DNA of 64,000 nt from Aquibaculum arenosum (GTDB lineage: Bacteria > Pseudomonadota > Alphaproteobacteria > Kiloniellales > DSM-21159): the NCBI RefSeq assembly GCF_029222965.1, contig NZ_JARHUD010000004.1, positions 124,001 through 188,000 on the forward strand, read 5' to 3'. Both the position numbers and the translations under genes were made by a program. Below, in pieces: positions 41,341 through 49,941 of this stretch (position 1 is the first letter of the stretch; each line of letters opens with the position of its first letter). Below the pieces are notes generated by a model. It worked only from the letters and a program-made list of their open reading frames with translations. It had not been told where the DNA came from and searched no databases.

Positions 41341-41889
41341 ATGGCAGACAGTGCGCATGCCGGACACGGCGGCGAAGGAGAGACCCGCCGCGATTTCCTC
41401 TACCTGGCAACCGGCGCGATGGGCGCGGTGGGTGTCGCTGCGGTGGCCTGGCCGCTGATCGACACCCTCAATCCCTCCGCCGACGTCTTGGCCCTGGCGA
41501 CCACGGAAGTGGACGTCAGCCAGATCCAGGAAGGGCAGGCAATCACCGTGACCTGGCGCGGCAAGCCGGTGTTCATACGGCACCGGACGGCCGATGAGAT
41601 CGAGGAAGCCGAAAGCGTGCCGCTGTCGGACTTGATGGACCCGGAAACCGATGAGGCTCGGGTGGTCAATCCCTCGTTCCTGGTGATGGTTGGCATCTGC
41701 ACCCATCTTGGTTGCGTGCCGCTCGGCCAGCGTGCGGGTGATCCCAAGGGCGATTTCGGTGGCTGGTTCTGCCCTTGTCACGGGTCCCACTACGACACCT
41801 CGGGCCGGATTCGCCGAGGCCCGGCGCCTCGGAACCTGGATGTGCCGGAATACGACTTCCGCGACGACACCACGATCGTGATCGGCTGA
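41341..41889 (+). CDS. petA: Ubiquinol-cytochrome c reductase iron-sulfur (Rieske) subunit
   Basis: The 182-residue Rieske protein of the bc1 complex has a twin-arginine segment ([14 protein letters not shown], Arg16-17) within its single membrane anchor, so Tat export is expected. The 2Fe-2S ligands are in CTHLGC (120-125) and CPCHGS (144-149). The ATG at 41341 follows a G-rich ribosome site; an in-frame extension upstream lacks family sequence. It is the first gene of petABC. Confidence 0.97.
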   Translation: MADSAHAGHGGEGETRRDFLYLATGAMGAVGVAAVAWPLIDTLNPSADVLALATTEVDVSQIQEGQAITVTWRGKPVFIRHRTADEIEEAESVPLSDLMDPETDEARVVNPSFLVMVGICTHLGCVPLGQRAGDPKGDFGGWFCPCHGSHYDTSGRIRRGPAPRNLDVPEYDFRDDTTIVIG

Positions 41890-41902
41890 GGGGGCGCGAG
41901 GG

Positions 41903-43183
41903 ATGAGCGGTTTGAAAACGAACAACAGAGCGGTCAAGTGGCTGGACAGCCGGCTGCCGATTGTCTCGACCATGAATCACCATCTGGTCGACTATCCGGC
42001 GCCGCGTAACCTGAACTACCTGTGGAACTTCGGTTCCCTGGCCGGCATCGTGCTGGTGGTGATGATCGTCACCGGCATTCTGCTGGCGATGCAGTACACG
42101 CCGCACGTGGATCACGCCTTCGATTCGGTCGAGCGAATCATGCGCGACGTCAACTACGGTTGGCTGGTGCGCTACATCCACATGAACGGCGCGTCCTTCT
42201 TCTTCATCGTGGTCTACGCCCACATGCTGCGGGGGCTCTACTACGGCTCCTACAAGGCGCCACGTGAGGTGCTTTGGGGACTTGGCGTCATCATCCTGCT
42301 GCTGATGATGGCCACCGCTTTTATGGGCTACGTGCTGCCTTGGGGCCAGATGTCCTTCTGGGGCGCCACGGTGATCACCAACCTCTTCTCGGCCATTCCC
42401 TGGGGCATCGGCGATGCGCTGGTAACCTGGCTGTGGGGCGGCTTCTCGGTGGACAACCCGACGCTCAATCGCTTCTTCGCGCTGCACTACCTGCTGCCCT
42501 TCGTGATCGTCGCCGTGGTCTTCCTGCATCTCTGGGCGCTGCACGCCTTCGGGTCCAACAACCCGCTGGGCATCGATGCCAAGGGCCCGCAGGACAAGAT
42601 CCCGTTCCACCCCTACTACACCGTGAAGGACATGTTCGGCCTGGGCGTGTTCCTGATCATCTTCGCGGCCTTCGTGTTCTACGCCCCGAACTACATGGGC
42701 CACCCGGACAACTACATCGAGGCCAACCCGCTGGTGACCCCGGCGCACATCGTGCCCGAGTGGTACTTCCTGCCCTTCTACGCGATGCTGCGGGCCATCA
42801 CCTTCGACATCTCCATCCCCTTCACTGGGATCGTGCTGATCGAGGCCAAGCTGGGCGGCGTGTTGGTGATGTTCGGCTCCATCATCCTGCTCTTCTTCCT
42901 GCCCTGGCTGGACTCCTCGCCGGTGCGCTCGGCGCGCTTCCGCCCGCTCTACAAGCAGTTCTTCTGGCTGCTGGTGATCGCGGCTGTGGTGCTGGGCTAC
43001 GTCGGGGCCATGCCGCCGGAGCAGCCCTGGGTGACGGTCGGCCAGATCGCCACGGCCTACTACTTCATCCATTTCCTGATCATCCTGCCCTTGCTCAGCA
43101 AGCTGGAGCGGCCGAAGCCGCTGCCCGCCTCAATTTCCGAGCCGGTGCTCAGGAGCGGTAACCAGTCGACGGAGAAGGCCTGA
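41903..43183 (+). CDS. petB: Cytochrome b of the bc1 complex
   Basis: This 426-residue membrane protein has eight or more helices. The heme-ligand histidines lie in the second and fourth helices (near [20 protein letters not shown] and [20 protein letters not shown]). The PEWY motif of the Qo site is present in [12 protein letters not shown]. It is not fused to cytochrome c1, unlike fbcH of some rhizobia. It starts 13 bases after petA and ends three bases before petC. Confidence 0.98.
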   Translation: MSGLKTNNRAVKWLDSRLPIVSTMNHHLVDYPAPRNLNYLWNFGSLAGIVLVVMIVTGILLAMQYTPHVDHAFDSVERIMRDVNYGWLVRYIHMNGASFFFIVVYAHMLRGLYYGSYKAPREVLWGLGVIILLLMMATAFMGYVLPWGQMSFWGATVITNLFSAIPWGIGDALVTWLWGGFSVDNPTLNRFFALHYLLPFVIVAVVFLHLWALHAFGSNNPLGIDAKGPQDKIPFHPYYTVKDMFGLGVFLIIFAAFVFYAPNYMGHPDNYIEANPLVTPAHIVPEWYFLPFYAMLRAITFDISIPFTGIVLIEAKLGGVLVMFGSIILLFFLPWLDSSPVRSARFRPLYKQFFWLLVIAAVVLGYVGAMPPEQPWVTVGQIATAYYFIHFLIILPLLSKLERPKPLPASISEPVLRSGNQSTEKA

Positions 43184-43186
43184 CCC

Positions 43187-43951
43187 ATGAAGAAGCTGGC
43201 AATCATCGCCGCGGCGGCCGCCTTCCTCGGCCTGGCCCAAGCGCCCACGGTCCAGGCGGCAGAGGAGGTGGAAATCCCCTCCCGTGACTGGTCCTTCGAC
43301 GGCCTGTTCGGCACCTTCGACCGGGCCAAGCAGCAGCGCGGGCTGCAGGTCTATCGGGAGGTCTGTGCGGCCTGTCACGGACTGCGGCTCGTGTCCTTCC
43401 GCAATCTCGCCGACCTCGGCTATAACGAGGAGGAGATCCGGACGATTGCGGCCGATTATCAGGTCGAGGATGGTCCGGATGGTGACGGAGAGATGTTCAT
43501 GCGCGACGGCTCGGCGTCGGATCGCTTCCCGCCGCCCTTCGCGAACGAGAACGCCGCCCGGGCCGCCAACGGTGGCGCCTACCCGCCCGATCTCTCGCTG
43601 ATCACCAAGGCGCGCGCCGACGGCTCGAACTACCTCTATCATCTTTTGACCGGCTACCAGGATCCGCCGGCCGACGTGGAGATGATGGACGGCATGTACT
43701 ACAACGCCTACTTCCCCGGTCATCAGATCGCCATGGCGCCGCCCTTGATGGAGGGTGTGGTCGACTATGCCGACGGCACGCCGGCCACGGTCTCGCAGAT
43801 GGCGGAAGACGTAACCTACTTCCTCACCTGGGCGGCCGAGCCGCACATGGAAGCGCGCAAGATCATGGGCATGAAGGTTATCCTCTTCCTGCTCATCTTC
43901 ACCGGTCTGCTCTATGCGGTGAAGCGCAAGATCTGGGCCGACTTGCACTAA
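43187..43951 (+). CDS. petC: Cytochrome c1 of the bc1 complex
   Basis: The 254-residue protein has a signal peptide (start MKKLAIIAAAAAFLGLAQAP), the heme attachment site CAACH near residue 62, and the Met-ligand region PGHQIAMAPPL. A C-terminal membrane anchor (MKVILFLLIFTGLLYAV) is followed by KRKIW. It passes electrons from the Rieske protein to soluble cytochrome c. It closes petABC and is followed by a hairpin. Confidence 0.97.
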   Translation: MKKLAIIAAAAAFLGLAQAPTVQAAEEVEIPSRDWSFDGLFGTFDRAKQQRGLQVYREVCAACHGLRLVSFRNLADLGYNEEEIRTIAADYQVEDGPDGDGEMFMRDGSASDRFPPPFANENAARAANGGAYPPDLSLITKARADGSNYLYHLLTGYQDPPADVEMMDGMYYNAYFPGHQIAMAPPLMEGVVDYADGTPATVSQMAEDVTYFLTWAAEPHMEARKIMGMKVILFLLIFTGLLYAVKRKIWADLH

Positions 43952-43978
43952 GCGGTTGGTCGGAGAGTGAGTCAGCAG

Positions 43979-44008
43979 CAGGGGCCGTTCCGGATGGGGC
44001 GGCCCCTG
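43979..44008 (+). terminator. Terminator-like hairpin after petABC
   Basis: A nine-base stem (CAGGGGCCG with CGGCCCCTG) with a 12-base loop starts 28 bases after the petC stop. It is followed by a modest TTCGCTTCT tract. It probably ends the petABC transcript. Confidence 0.65.
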
Positions 44009-44049
44009 TTCGCTTCTATATAGGGCGGTAAGTGAACGCGGGGGACAGC

Positions 44050-44403
44050 ATGGGCGACGCAGCGGCGGCTGAAATCACCTTCGATGATTTTCTGAAGGTG
44101 GACATTCGGGTCGGCACGGTGGTGCGGACCGAGCCCTATCCCGAGGCCAGGCGCCCGGCGGTCAAGCTGTGGGTCGATTTCGGCCCGGAGATCGGTGAGC
44201 GCAAGACCTCGGCGCAGATCACGGAGAACTACGAGCCCGAGCAGCTGGTGGGGCGCCAGGTGGCGGCGGTGGTCAACTTCCCGCCCAAGCAGATCGGCAA
44301 GTTCCGCAGCGAGGTGCTGGTCCTGGGCTTTGCCGACACCGAAGGCAATGTGGTGCTGGTCCGCCCGGACAAGCCGGTGCCCGACGGCAGCCGGCTGCAT
44401 TAA
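44050..44403 (+). CDS. tRNA-binding domain protein (CsaA-like)
   Basis: This 117-residue protein is a single OB-fold EMAP/tRNA-binding domain: FDDFLKVDIRVGTVVRTEPY, AVKLWVDFG, SAQITENYEPEQLVGRQV and a VVNFPPKQIGKFRSEVLVLG core. It resembles CsaA, proposed as a secretion chaperone. GGGGGA precedes the ATG at 44050, which is preferred to the GTG at 44032. It stands alone between the petABC hairpin and a long inverted repeat. Confidence 0.92.
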   Translation: MGDAAAAEITFDDFLKVDIRVGTVVRTEPYPEARRPAVKLWVDFGPEIGERKTSAQITENYEPEQLVGRQVAAVVNFPPKQIGKFRSEVLVLGFADTEGNVVLVRPDKPVPDGSRLH

Positions 44404-44457
44404 CCCGGATCGCCACAAGGCTTCTGAATTAATGCGTCAATCCGGTCTGCTTTCAAA

Positions 44458-44518
44458 GTGGTAGGGCGTGAGGCGGACTCAACGGCCTCATTCACGGCCC
44501 GGTCCCTCTCCCTACCAC
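44458..44518 (+). repeat. Long imperfect inverted repeat (structured element)
   Basis: A perfect nine-base outer arm (GTGGTAGGG with CCCTACCAC) encloses an inner stem (CGTG/CACG and AGGC/GCCT). The folded unit is about 61 bases, 55 bases after the CsaA-like stop. No T-run follows. It could be a processing or stability element, a small RNA, or a relic of a mobile element; the sequence alone does not decide. Confidence 0.55.
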
Positions 44519-44562
44519 GGCGACGAAAGCTAGCTTGATTCAACGGTTCGGCCTTAATATCT

Positions 44563-44587
44563 ATAATTCTCGAATAATCGAAATTAT
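44563..44587 (+). promoter_or_regulatory. Candidate operator upstream of arsH
   Basis: An AT-rich dyad (ATAATT-C-TCGA, spacer ATAA, TCGA-AATTAT) lies 26 bases before the arsH ATG and stands out from the GC-rich surroundings. The position and form suit a repressor such as ArsR, but no arsR gene is in the window. Confidence 0.4.
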
Positions 44588-44613
44588 GTCACGCTCTCAG
44601 CAGGACGTCTTCC

Positions 44614-45342
44614 ATGCCCGAATCGGCCCATTCCTTGCTTACCTTCCCGAGTCTGCAGGAGGAGCATTTTCGCCCAATCGATCGCGAGGCGCTTTTCGAA
44701 GCGCCGGTTTCCCGGCACCCGCCGCGCATTCTCATGCTTTACGGGTCCTTGCGGGAAGTCTCCTATTCGCGGCTGGTAACCGAGGAAGCTGCGCGCATCC
44801 TCCGGCGCTTCGACGCGGACGTGCGCACCTTCAATCCGGCTGGCCTGCCGCTGCCGGATGGGGCTGATGCGGATCACCCCAAGGTCCAGGAACTGCGCAG
44901 CCTGTCTCTCTGGTCGGAGGGCCAGGTGTGGTGTTCGCCGGAGCGCCACGGCGCGATGACCGGCATCATGAAGGCGCAGATCGATTGGTTGCCGCTGGCG
45001 ATGGGCGGGCTTCGTCCGACCCAGGGGCGCACCTTGGCGGTGATGCAGGTCTGCGGGGGCTCCCAGAGCTTCAACGCCGTCAACCAGCTGCGGGTGCTGG
45101 GACGGTGGATGCGCATGGTCACCATTCCGAATCAGTCCTCCGTTCCGCGCGCGTTTACGGAATTCGAGAACGGGCGGATGAAGGCTTCGCCCTATTACAA
45201 TCGGATCGTCGATGTGATGGAGGAGCTGATGAAGTTCACCCTGCTCCTGCGTGACCGGAGCGCCTACCTGACCGAACGCTATTCGGAGCGGGTGGAGTCT
45301 GCGCAGGAGGTGGCGCAGCGTGTGAACCAAGGCAACCTGTGA
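44614..45342 (+). CDS. arsH: ArsH NADPH-dependent FMN oxidoreductase
   Basis: This 242-residue flavoprotein matches Ars[21 protein letters not shown] for FMN phosphate binding, [21 protein letters not shown], and [20 protein letters not shown]. ArsH oxidises trivalent methylarsenicals or acts as a general quinone/azo reductase. No arsB, arsC or arsR gene adjoins it, so an arsenic role is inferred from the family only. A dispersed repeat follows it. Confidence 0.94.
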   Translation: MPESAHSLLTFPSLQEEHFRPIDREALFEAPVSRHPPRILMLYGSLREVSYSRLVTEEAARILRRFDADVRTFNPAGLPLPDGADADHPKVQELRSLSLWSEGQVWCSPERHGAMTGIMKAQIDWLPLAMGGLRPTQGRTLAVMQVCGGSQSFNAVNQLRVLGRWMRMVTIPNQSSVPRAFTEFENGRMKASPYYNRIVDVMEELMKFTLLLRDRSAYLTERYSERVESAQEVAQRVNQGNL

Positions 45343-45358
45343 CGGGCTGCGCGATTCG

Positions 45359-45440
45359 CTCTGAACCAAGAGTGTAGAGCAGATTCACGACTCAAACCGG
45401 GTCGCTTCGCGAACCGGATTTGAGTCGATCTGGTCCAGAG
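45359..45440 (-). repeat. Intergenic dyad repeat, copy B
   Basis: Outer arms CTCTGAACCA and TGGTCCAGAG enclose an inner hairpin (GACTCAAA with TTTGAGTC around a CCGG-rich core). On the minus strand the element contains GTGAATCTGCTCTACA, the core shared with the copies behind pckA and the EnvZ-like kinase. It lies between the convergent arsH and GreB-like genes. Confidence 0.7.
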
Positions 45441-45459
45441 TCGATCAGGCGCGCCAGGC

Positions 45460-45954
45460 TCAATCCCACTCGACGGCAAGAACTTCCAATTCGATATCAC
45501 CGGCAGGGCGCTGCCAAGTGACCAGATCGCCTTTGCGGGCCTGCATCAGGGCCCGCCCCAGTGGGGAGCGCCAGGAGATGGCACCGGCCTTGGGGTCGGC
45601 TTCAACCTCGCCGACCAGCCGGTAGCGCTGCTCCTGCCCCTCGGCGTCCTCCACTGTGACCCAGGCGCCAAATGCGACCTCGTCGCCACCCTCTGGAGCA
45701 GGCGTTTGGGCGGCGGTCAGCAGGCTCTCCAGCCAGCGTTTCTCGCGCTGCAGGTGCTGGCGGGCGCTGTCTGCGGCCAGGGCCGTGTCCTCCGCAAGTG
45801 CGGCTTCCTCGGCCTCTGTCTCGGCAAGCTGAGCTTCCAGGCGCGCGCGGCCGGCGGCAGTGATCAGGATCGGCCGCGGCGGCAGGGGGCGCTCAAGCCC
45901 CTCGAACTCGCCGCGGGATTCCAGATCGTCTTCACGGACAAAGGCCCGGCTCAT
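45460..45954 (-). CDS. GreA/GreB-family transcription elongation factor (GreB-like)
   Basis: The 164-residue protein opens with the GreB-type MSRAFVREDDLE and continues with an N-terminal coiled coil and a C-terminal FKBP-like domain (YRLVGEVEADPKAGAISWRS, then SPLGRALMQARKGD). GreB rescues backtracked RNA polymerase through acidic residues at the coiled-coil tip. The usual GDxSENAEY tip is not recognisable here, so cleavage activity is doubtful. It is convergent with arsH and downstream of ilvE on the same strand. Confidence 0.85.
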   Translation of the reverse strand: MSRAFVREDDLESRGEFEGLERPLPPRPILITAAGRARLEAQLAETEAEEAALAEDTALAADSARQHLQREKRWLESLLTAAQTPAPEGGDEVAFGAWVTVEDAEGQEQRYRLVGEVEADPKAGAISWRSPLGRALMQARKGDLVTWQRPAGDIELEVLAVEWD

Positions 45955-45981
45955 GACCGGCGCCTCGCATCGAGCGCCGTG

Positions 45982-46890
45982 TCAGGCCGCGCTGGTGGCA
46001 GGCGTCGCCGCCTTGCCCTGGACCAAGGCATCATAGTCATGCACCAGGTTAACCGTTATCTCACCCGGTGTGAAATGGTAGATCGCATCGGCCAGGGCAA
46101 TCTCCCGAACGGGTGTTACCTCCACAGCCGTACCGGTTAGGAAGACCTCCTGAGTACGCCCGAATTCTTCCGGCATAATCGCCCGCTCGACGATCTCATA
46201 GCCGCGCTGGCGCGCCAGATCCATCACCGTGCGCCGGGTGATGCCATCCAGGAAGCAGTCCGGGGTGGGGGTGTGAATGACACCGTCCTGGACCAGGAAG
46301 ATGTTGGCGCCCGTGGCCTCGGCGATCTGGCCGCGCCAATCCAGCATCAGTGCGTCGTTGAAGCCCTTGCCCTCGGCATCGTGCTTGGACAGCGTGCAGA
46401 TCATGTAGAGCCCGGCGGCCTTGGAATGGACCGGCGCGGTGCGCGGGTCCGGGCGGCGGTACATCCCCTCGGTCATGCGGATGCCCTGCAGCCGGGCTTC
46501 CGGGCTGAAGTAGGCCGGCCATTCCCAGGCCGCTATCGCCAGGTGGATCTTGTTGTGCTGGGCCGACACACCCATCATCTCGGCACCGCGCCAGGCGATG
46601 GGGCGCACATAGCCGTCGACGATGCCGTTGGCCTTGAGGACCTCTTCGGAGGCCGCGTCGATCTCGGCGGCGCTCCAGGGAATCTCGAAGCCCATCAGCT
46701 CCGCCGAGGCATGCAGCCGCTCATGATGCTCGCGCATCTTGAAGATGCGGCCGCCATAGCAGCGTTCGCCTTCGAACACGGCACTAGCATAGTGCAGACC
46801 ATGGGTAAGCACATGCAATTTTGCATCGCGCCAGGGCACGAGCGCGCCGTCGAGCCAGATCGAACCATCACGGTCATCAAAAGGAAGCAT
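45982..46890 (-). CDS. ilvE: Branched-chain amino acid aminotransferase
   Basis: This 302-residue class IV PLP aminotransferase shows the family pattern LHYASAVFEGERCYGGRIFK, the PLP-lysine region in SKAAGLYMI, EATGANIFLV, and the C-terminal EVFLTGTAVEVTPVREI. It makes leucine, isoleucine and valine. It starts with MLPFDDRDGSIWLDG and is divergent from the MarR-type regulator, an arrangement I recall from Rhodospirillales. Confidence 0.95.
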   Translation of the reverse strand: MLPFDDRDGSIWLDGALVPWRDAKLHVLTHGLHYASAVFEGERCYGGRIFKMREHHERLHASAELMGFEIPWSAAEIDAASEEVLKANGIVDGYVRPIAWRGAEMMGVSAQHNKIHLAIAAWEWPAYFSPEARLQGIRMTEGMYRRPDPRTAPVHSKAAGLYMICTLSKHDAEGKGFNDALMLDWRGQIAEATGANIFLVQDGVIHTPTPDCFLDGITRRTVMDLARQRGYEIVERAIMPEEFGRTQEVFLTGTAVEVTPVREIALADAIYHFTPGEITVNLVHDYDALVQGKAATPATSAA

Positions 46891-47034
46891 GGAAATCGCG
46901 GGTCCTCAGGCCCTATAAGAGTTGTGTACGCCGACCCGCCTTACGCCGGGTACAGGGTCCGAGCGTCGTTACACGCGCTCGGCCTTCGGCTGTCAAGGGC
47001 GACCAGGTGCATCATTACCAGGGAATCGCTGACT

Positions 47035-47074
47035 TTGTTACATTCTGACCGTCCGCTGCGATCATCTGTAACAA
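47035..47074. promoter_or_regulatory. Inverted repeat TTGTTACA / TGTAACAA upstream of marR
   Basis: Two perfect eight-base inverted arms are separated by 24 bases in the ilvE-marR gap. The GTTACA half-sites resemble those recognised by enteric OmpR. An OmpR-family regulator is encoded two genes downstream, so autoregulation is possible but unproven. Confidence 0.38.
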
Positions 47075-47075
47075 C

Positions 47076-47089
47076 CTTAGTGAACTAAG
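47076..47089. promoter_or_regulatory. Palindrome overlapping marR translation start
   Basis: CTTAGT-GA-ACTAAG is a perfect 14-base dyad ending five bases before the marR ATG. MarR repressors commonly bind such sites at their own promoters, so this is a good autoregulatory operator candidate. Confidence 0.5.
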
Positions 47090-47094
47090 TCAAC

Positions 47095-47601
47095 ATGACT
47101 GACATAAAAGCCCAGGTGAATCCGCTCTTCCTGCGCGAGGAGGAACTGCGTCAGGGCATCGAGCTGCTCTTCTTCTCCTACCGCGATTTCACCGGGGAGG
47201 CGGACCGCATCCTGGCTGATAAGGCCTTCGGGCGGGCGCATCACCGCGTGATCTACTTTGTGGGCCGTCATCCGGGGATGGCGGTGACCCAGTTGCTGGG
47301 GATCCTCAAGATCACCAAGCAGAGCTTGTCGCGCGTCCTCGGCCAGCTGGTGGAGGAAGGCTATGTGCGCCAAACTCCGGGTGAGCGGGACCGGCGTCAG
47401 CGCCTGCTGGAGCTGACCGAGAAGGGGCGGGCCCTGGAACGGCAGTTGAGCGCCGCCCAGATGGAGATGGTGGCGCGCGCCTATCGGGCCGCCGGGGCCG
47501 AGGCGGTCGAAGGCTTCCGCACCGTGCTGCTCGGCTTGATCAACGAGGAGGACCGCAAGCGTTTCCTGGAGCGGGAGACGGCGGGCGGAGCCAAGCGATG
47601 A
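47095..47601 (+). CDS. MarR family transcriptional regulator
   Basis: The 168-residue protein has the MarR winged helix: RAHHRVIYFVGRHPGMAVTQ, LLGILKITKQSLSRVLGQLV as recognition helix, and the wing QTPGERDRRQRLLELTEKG. No ligand is evident. It is followed after 31 bases by an OmpR-like regulator and an EnvZ-like kinase, forming one likely operon. A palindrome overlaps its start region. Confidence 0.94.
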   Translation: MTDIKAQVNPLFLREEELRQGIELLFFSYRDFTGEADRILADKAFGRAHHRVIYFVGRHPGMAVTQLLGILKITKQSLSRVLGQLVEEGYVRQTPGERDRRQRLLELTEKGRALERQLSAAQMEMVARAYRAAGAEAVEGFRTVLLGLINEEDRKRFLERETAGGAKR

Positions 47602-47632
47602 CGGAGCGGGGCGTGATGGAAGGGCATTGGGT

Positions 47633-48337
47633 TTGACGGCGCTGCAGCCGGGCGAGGAACGGCCGCATATCCTGGTCGTGGATGATGACACGCGCCTGCG
47701 CGAGCTGTTGAAGCGTTTTCTCACCGACCAGGGGCTGCGGGTCACCACGGCGGGGGATGCCGCCGAAGCGCGGCGCACGCTGGCCGGAGTGGAGTTCGAT
47801 CTCATCGTCCTGGATATCATGATGCCCGGCGAGGACGGGCTGGAGCTGACGCGCTGGCTGCGGCAGGAGCGCCGGGCGCCGGTGCTGCTGCTGACTGCCA
47901 TGGACGAGGTGGACAGCCGCATCGCCGGGCTGGAGAGCGGCGCCGACGACTATCTGGCCAAACCCTTCGAGCCGCGCGAGCTGATCCTGCGCATCCAGGC
48001 CATCCTGCGCCGCGCCGCCGCCGGTGCAGGCGAGCCTGGCAACCAGCGCGTCTTCTTCGGCGAGTTTGTCTTCGACCTCGCGCGCACGGAGCTGCGGCGT
48101 GGCGAGGCTTTGGTGCATCTGACCGCAGTTGAAGCGCAGTTGCTTAGTGCACTGGCGCGCAATCCCGGCGTGCCAGTGGCCCGAGAGGACCTGGCGGCGG
48201 TCAGTCCGGACATAGGCAATCAGCGCAGCATCGACGTGCAGATGACGCGCCTGCGCCGCAAGATCGAGCGCGATCCCAAGATGCCGCGTTATCTCCTAAC
48301 CGTGCGCGGCACGGGTTACGTGCTTGAGCCTGACTGA
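47633..48337 (+). CDS. OmpR-family response regulator
   Basis: This regulator of about 234 residues has a receiver domain (HILVVDDDTRLRELL, phospho-Asp in FDLIVLDIMMPGEDG, Lys in DDYLAKPFE) and a winged helix (LTAVEAQLLSALARNPG, ending YLLTVRGTGYVLEPD). I prefer the TTG at 47633, eight bases after GGAAGGG, to the TTG at 47627, which is too close. It is the partner of the kinase gene that begins 11 bases after its stop. Confidence 0.93.
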   Translation: MTALQPGEERPHILVVDDDTRLRELLKRFLTDQGLRVTTAGDAAEARRTLAGVEFDLIVLDIMMPGEDGLELTRWLRQERRAPVLLLTAMDEVDSRIAGLESGADDYLAKPFEPRELILRIQAILRRAAAGAGEPGNQRVFFGEFVFDLARTELRRGEALVHLTAVEAQLLSALARNPGVPVAREDLAAVSPDIGNQRSIDVQMTRLRRKIERDPKMPRYLLTVRGTGYVLEPD

Positions 48338-48348
48338 GGAGTCTCGCG

Positions 48349-49758
48349 GTGGCAGAGGCCGTTTCGCCGAGTGAGGAAGAGCGCCAGGCTTCGGATGAGC
48401 GCTATGCTCCTTCGCCCGAGGCCCGCCTGCGGCGCCGGCGGCGACTGCGGCTGAAGCGCCTAGTGCCCCAGACCCTGCTGGCGCGCTCGCTGCTCATTAT
48501 CATCCTGCCCCTGGTCATCCTGCAGGGCATCTCCACCTGGGCCTTCTATGATCGGCACTATGAGAACATCACCCGCCGGCTCAGCCAGGCGGTGGCGGGC
48601 GAGATTGCCGCAGTTTCGGCCGTGCTGGAGGCAGAGGAGATGCCGGTCACGCGCGACCAGATCATCGGTCTCGCTCGCGACCACCTGTCAATCTCCATCG
48701 GCTTGCTGCCACCTGGCAGCATCGAGGAGTATGAACCTCCCTTCTGGCCATCGCTGATTCACGACCGGTTGGGGCGGGCGCTGCGCGAGCAGCTCTGGCA
48801 TGAGTTCTCCATCGACACGCACAGCTATTCAGACCATGTCGAGGTTCGCGTCGATCTGGAGGACAGGGGCGTGCTGCGGGTCATGGTGGACCGCAGCCGG
48901 CTGTTCAGTTCGACGATCTACATCTTCCTCTGGTGGATGTTCGGCAGTTCCCTGGTGCTCTCGGCCATTGCCACGATCTTCATGCGCAACCAGGTTCGTC
49001 CGATTCGTCGTCTGGCGAAGGCGGCGGACGCCTTCGGCCGCGGCCAGGACGTGGGCGACTTCCGGCCGGCCGGGGCGTCCGAGGTGCGGCGGGCGGGGCG
49101 CGCCTTTCTGGTGATGCGCGACCGGCTGCGCCGTCAGGTGCAACAGCGCACGGAGATGCTGGCCGGCGTCAGTCACGACCTGCGCACGCCGCTGACCCGC
49201 ATGAAGCTGGAACTGGCGATGCTGCCCCCGTCGCCGGAAATCGACAGCCTGCAGGCCGACATCACGCAGATGGAGCGCATGGTCGAAGGCTACCTTGCCT
49301 TCGCCCGAGGCGAGGGCAGCGAGCTGGCACGCGAGATTGACGTGGCGGAGCTACTGCGCGACTGCGTGGCCGAGGCGCGGCGGGCCGGGGCGGGCGTCGA
49401 CCTCCACCTGGAGAGCGCGCTGGTCTCGGTGGTGCGGCCTGAGGCCCTGCATCGGGCGCTTGCCAACCTGCTGGCCAATGCCGCGCGCTATGGCGAACGT
49501 GTCGGCGTCACTGCGCATCGACGGAACAAGGGCATCGAGATTCTCATTGACGACGACGGGCCCGGTATTCCTGAAGAACAGCGCGAGGCGGTCTTCCGGC
49601 CCTTTGTCCGCCTGGAGCGTTCACGGAACTTTGATACCGGCGGCACCGGGCTAGGATTGACCATTGCGCGTGATATGATACGTGGACAAGGGGGAGAACT
49701 GTCTCTAAATGACGCGCCCGGGGGCGGTCTACGAGCGCGTTTGTGGATACCGGCTTGA
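48349..49758 (+). CDS. EnvZ-like sensor histidine kinase
   Basis: This 469-residue membrane kinase has two helices (LLIIILPLVILQGISTWAF and IYIFLWWMFGSSLVLSAIA) bracketing a periplasmic sensor of about 130 residues. A HAMP domain starts at RNQVRPIRRLAKAADAF. The H-box is MLAGVSHDLRTPLTRMKLEL as in EnvZ, and the ATPase has DDDGPGIPEE and GGTGLGLTIARDM. The GTG start at 48349 follows GAGGAG. It ends the marR-ompR-type operon and is followed by a dispersed repeat. Confidence 0.95.
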   Translation: MAEAVSPSEEERQASDERYAPSPEARLRRRRRLRLKRLVPQTLLARSLLIIILPLVILQGISTWAFYDRHYENITRRLSQAVAGEIAAVSAVLEAEEMPVTRDQIIGLARDHLSISIGLLPPGSIEEYEPPFWPSLIHDRLGRALREQLWHEFSIDTHSYSDHVEVRVDLEDRGVLRVMVDRSRLFSSTIYIFLWWMFGSSLVLSAIATIFMRNQVRPIRRLAKAADAFGRGQDVGDFRPAGASEVRRAGRAFLVMRDRLRRQVQQRTEMLAGVSHDLRTPLTRMKLELAMLPPSPEIDSLQADITQMERMVEGYLAFARGEGSELAREIDVAELLRDCVAEARRAGAGVDLHLESALVSVVRPEALHRALANLLANAARYGERVGVTAHRRNKGIEILIDDDGPGIPEEQREAVFRPFVRLERSRNFDTGGTGLGLTIARDMIRGQGGELSLNDAPGGGLRARLWIPA

Positions 49759-49813
49759 TTCTGTTCCGCTTGCTCGGGTCTCCGCAGCCTTGATGCTCGG
49801 ACCTGGCGCGCGC

Positions 49814-49875
49814 GAGCAGATCGCGTTAAGCGGGTGCACGACGTGAGTCGATTTGATGCGTGAATCTGCTCTAGA
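49814..49875 (+). repeat. Intergenic dyad repeat, copy C
   Basis: Perfect outer arms GAGCAGAT and ATCTGCTC bracket 42 bases, with the core GTGAATCTGCTCTAGAT at the right end. The core matches the elements behind pckA and arsH. It lies 55 bases after the kinase stop and ahead of the PmtA-like gene. Confidence 0.7.
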
Positions 49876-49941
49876 TCTTTGAAGTTATAGCAACGCCGAC
49901 TATTTGAGATAGCTGACTGCGCAGGGAGCGCCGGCGAGTTC

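Noticed and set aside
41666-43072. A 468-codon frame antisense to petAB
   Set aside because: It is His/Asp-rich shadow of the hydrophobic cytochrome b frame.
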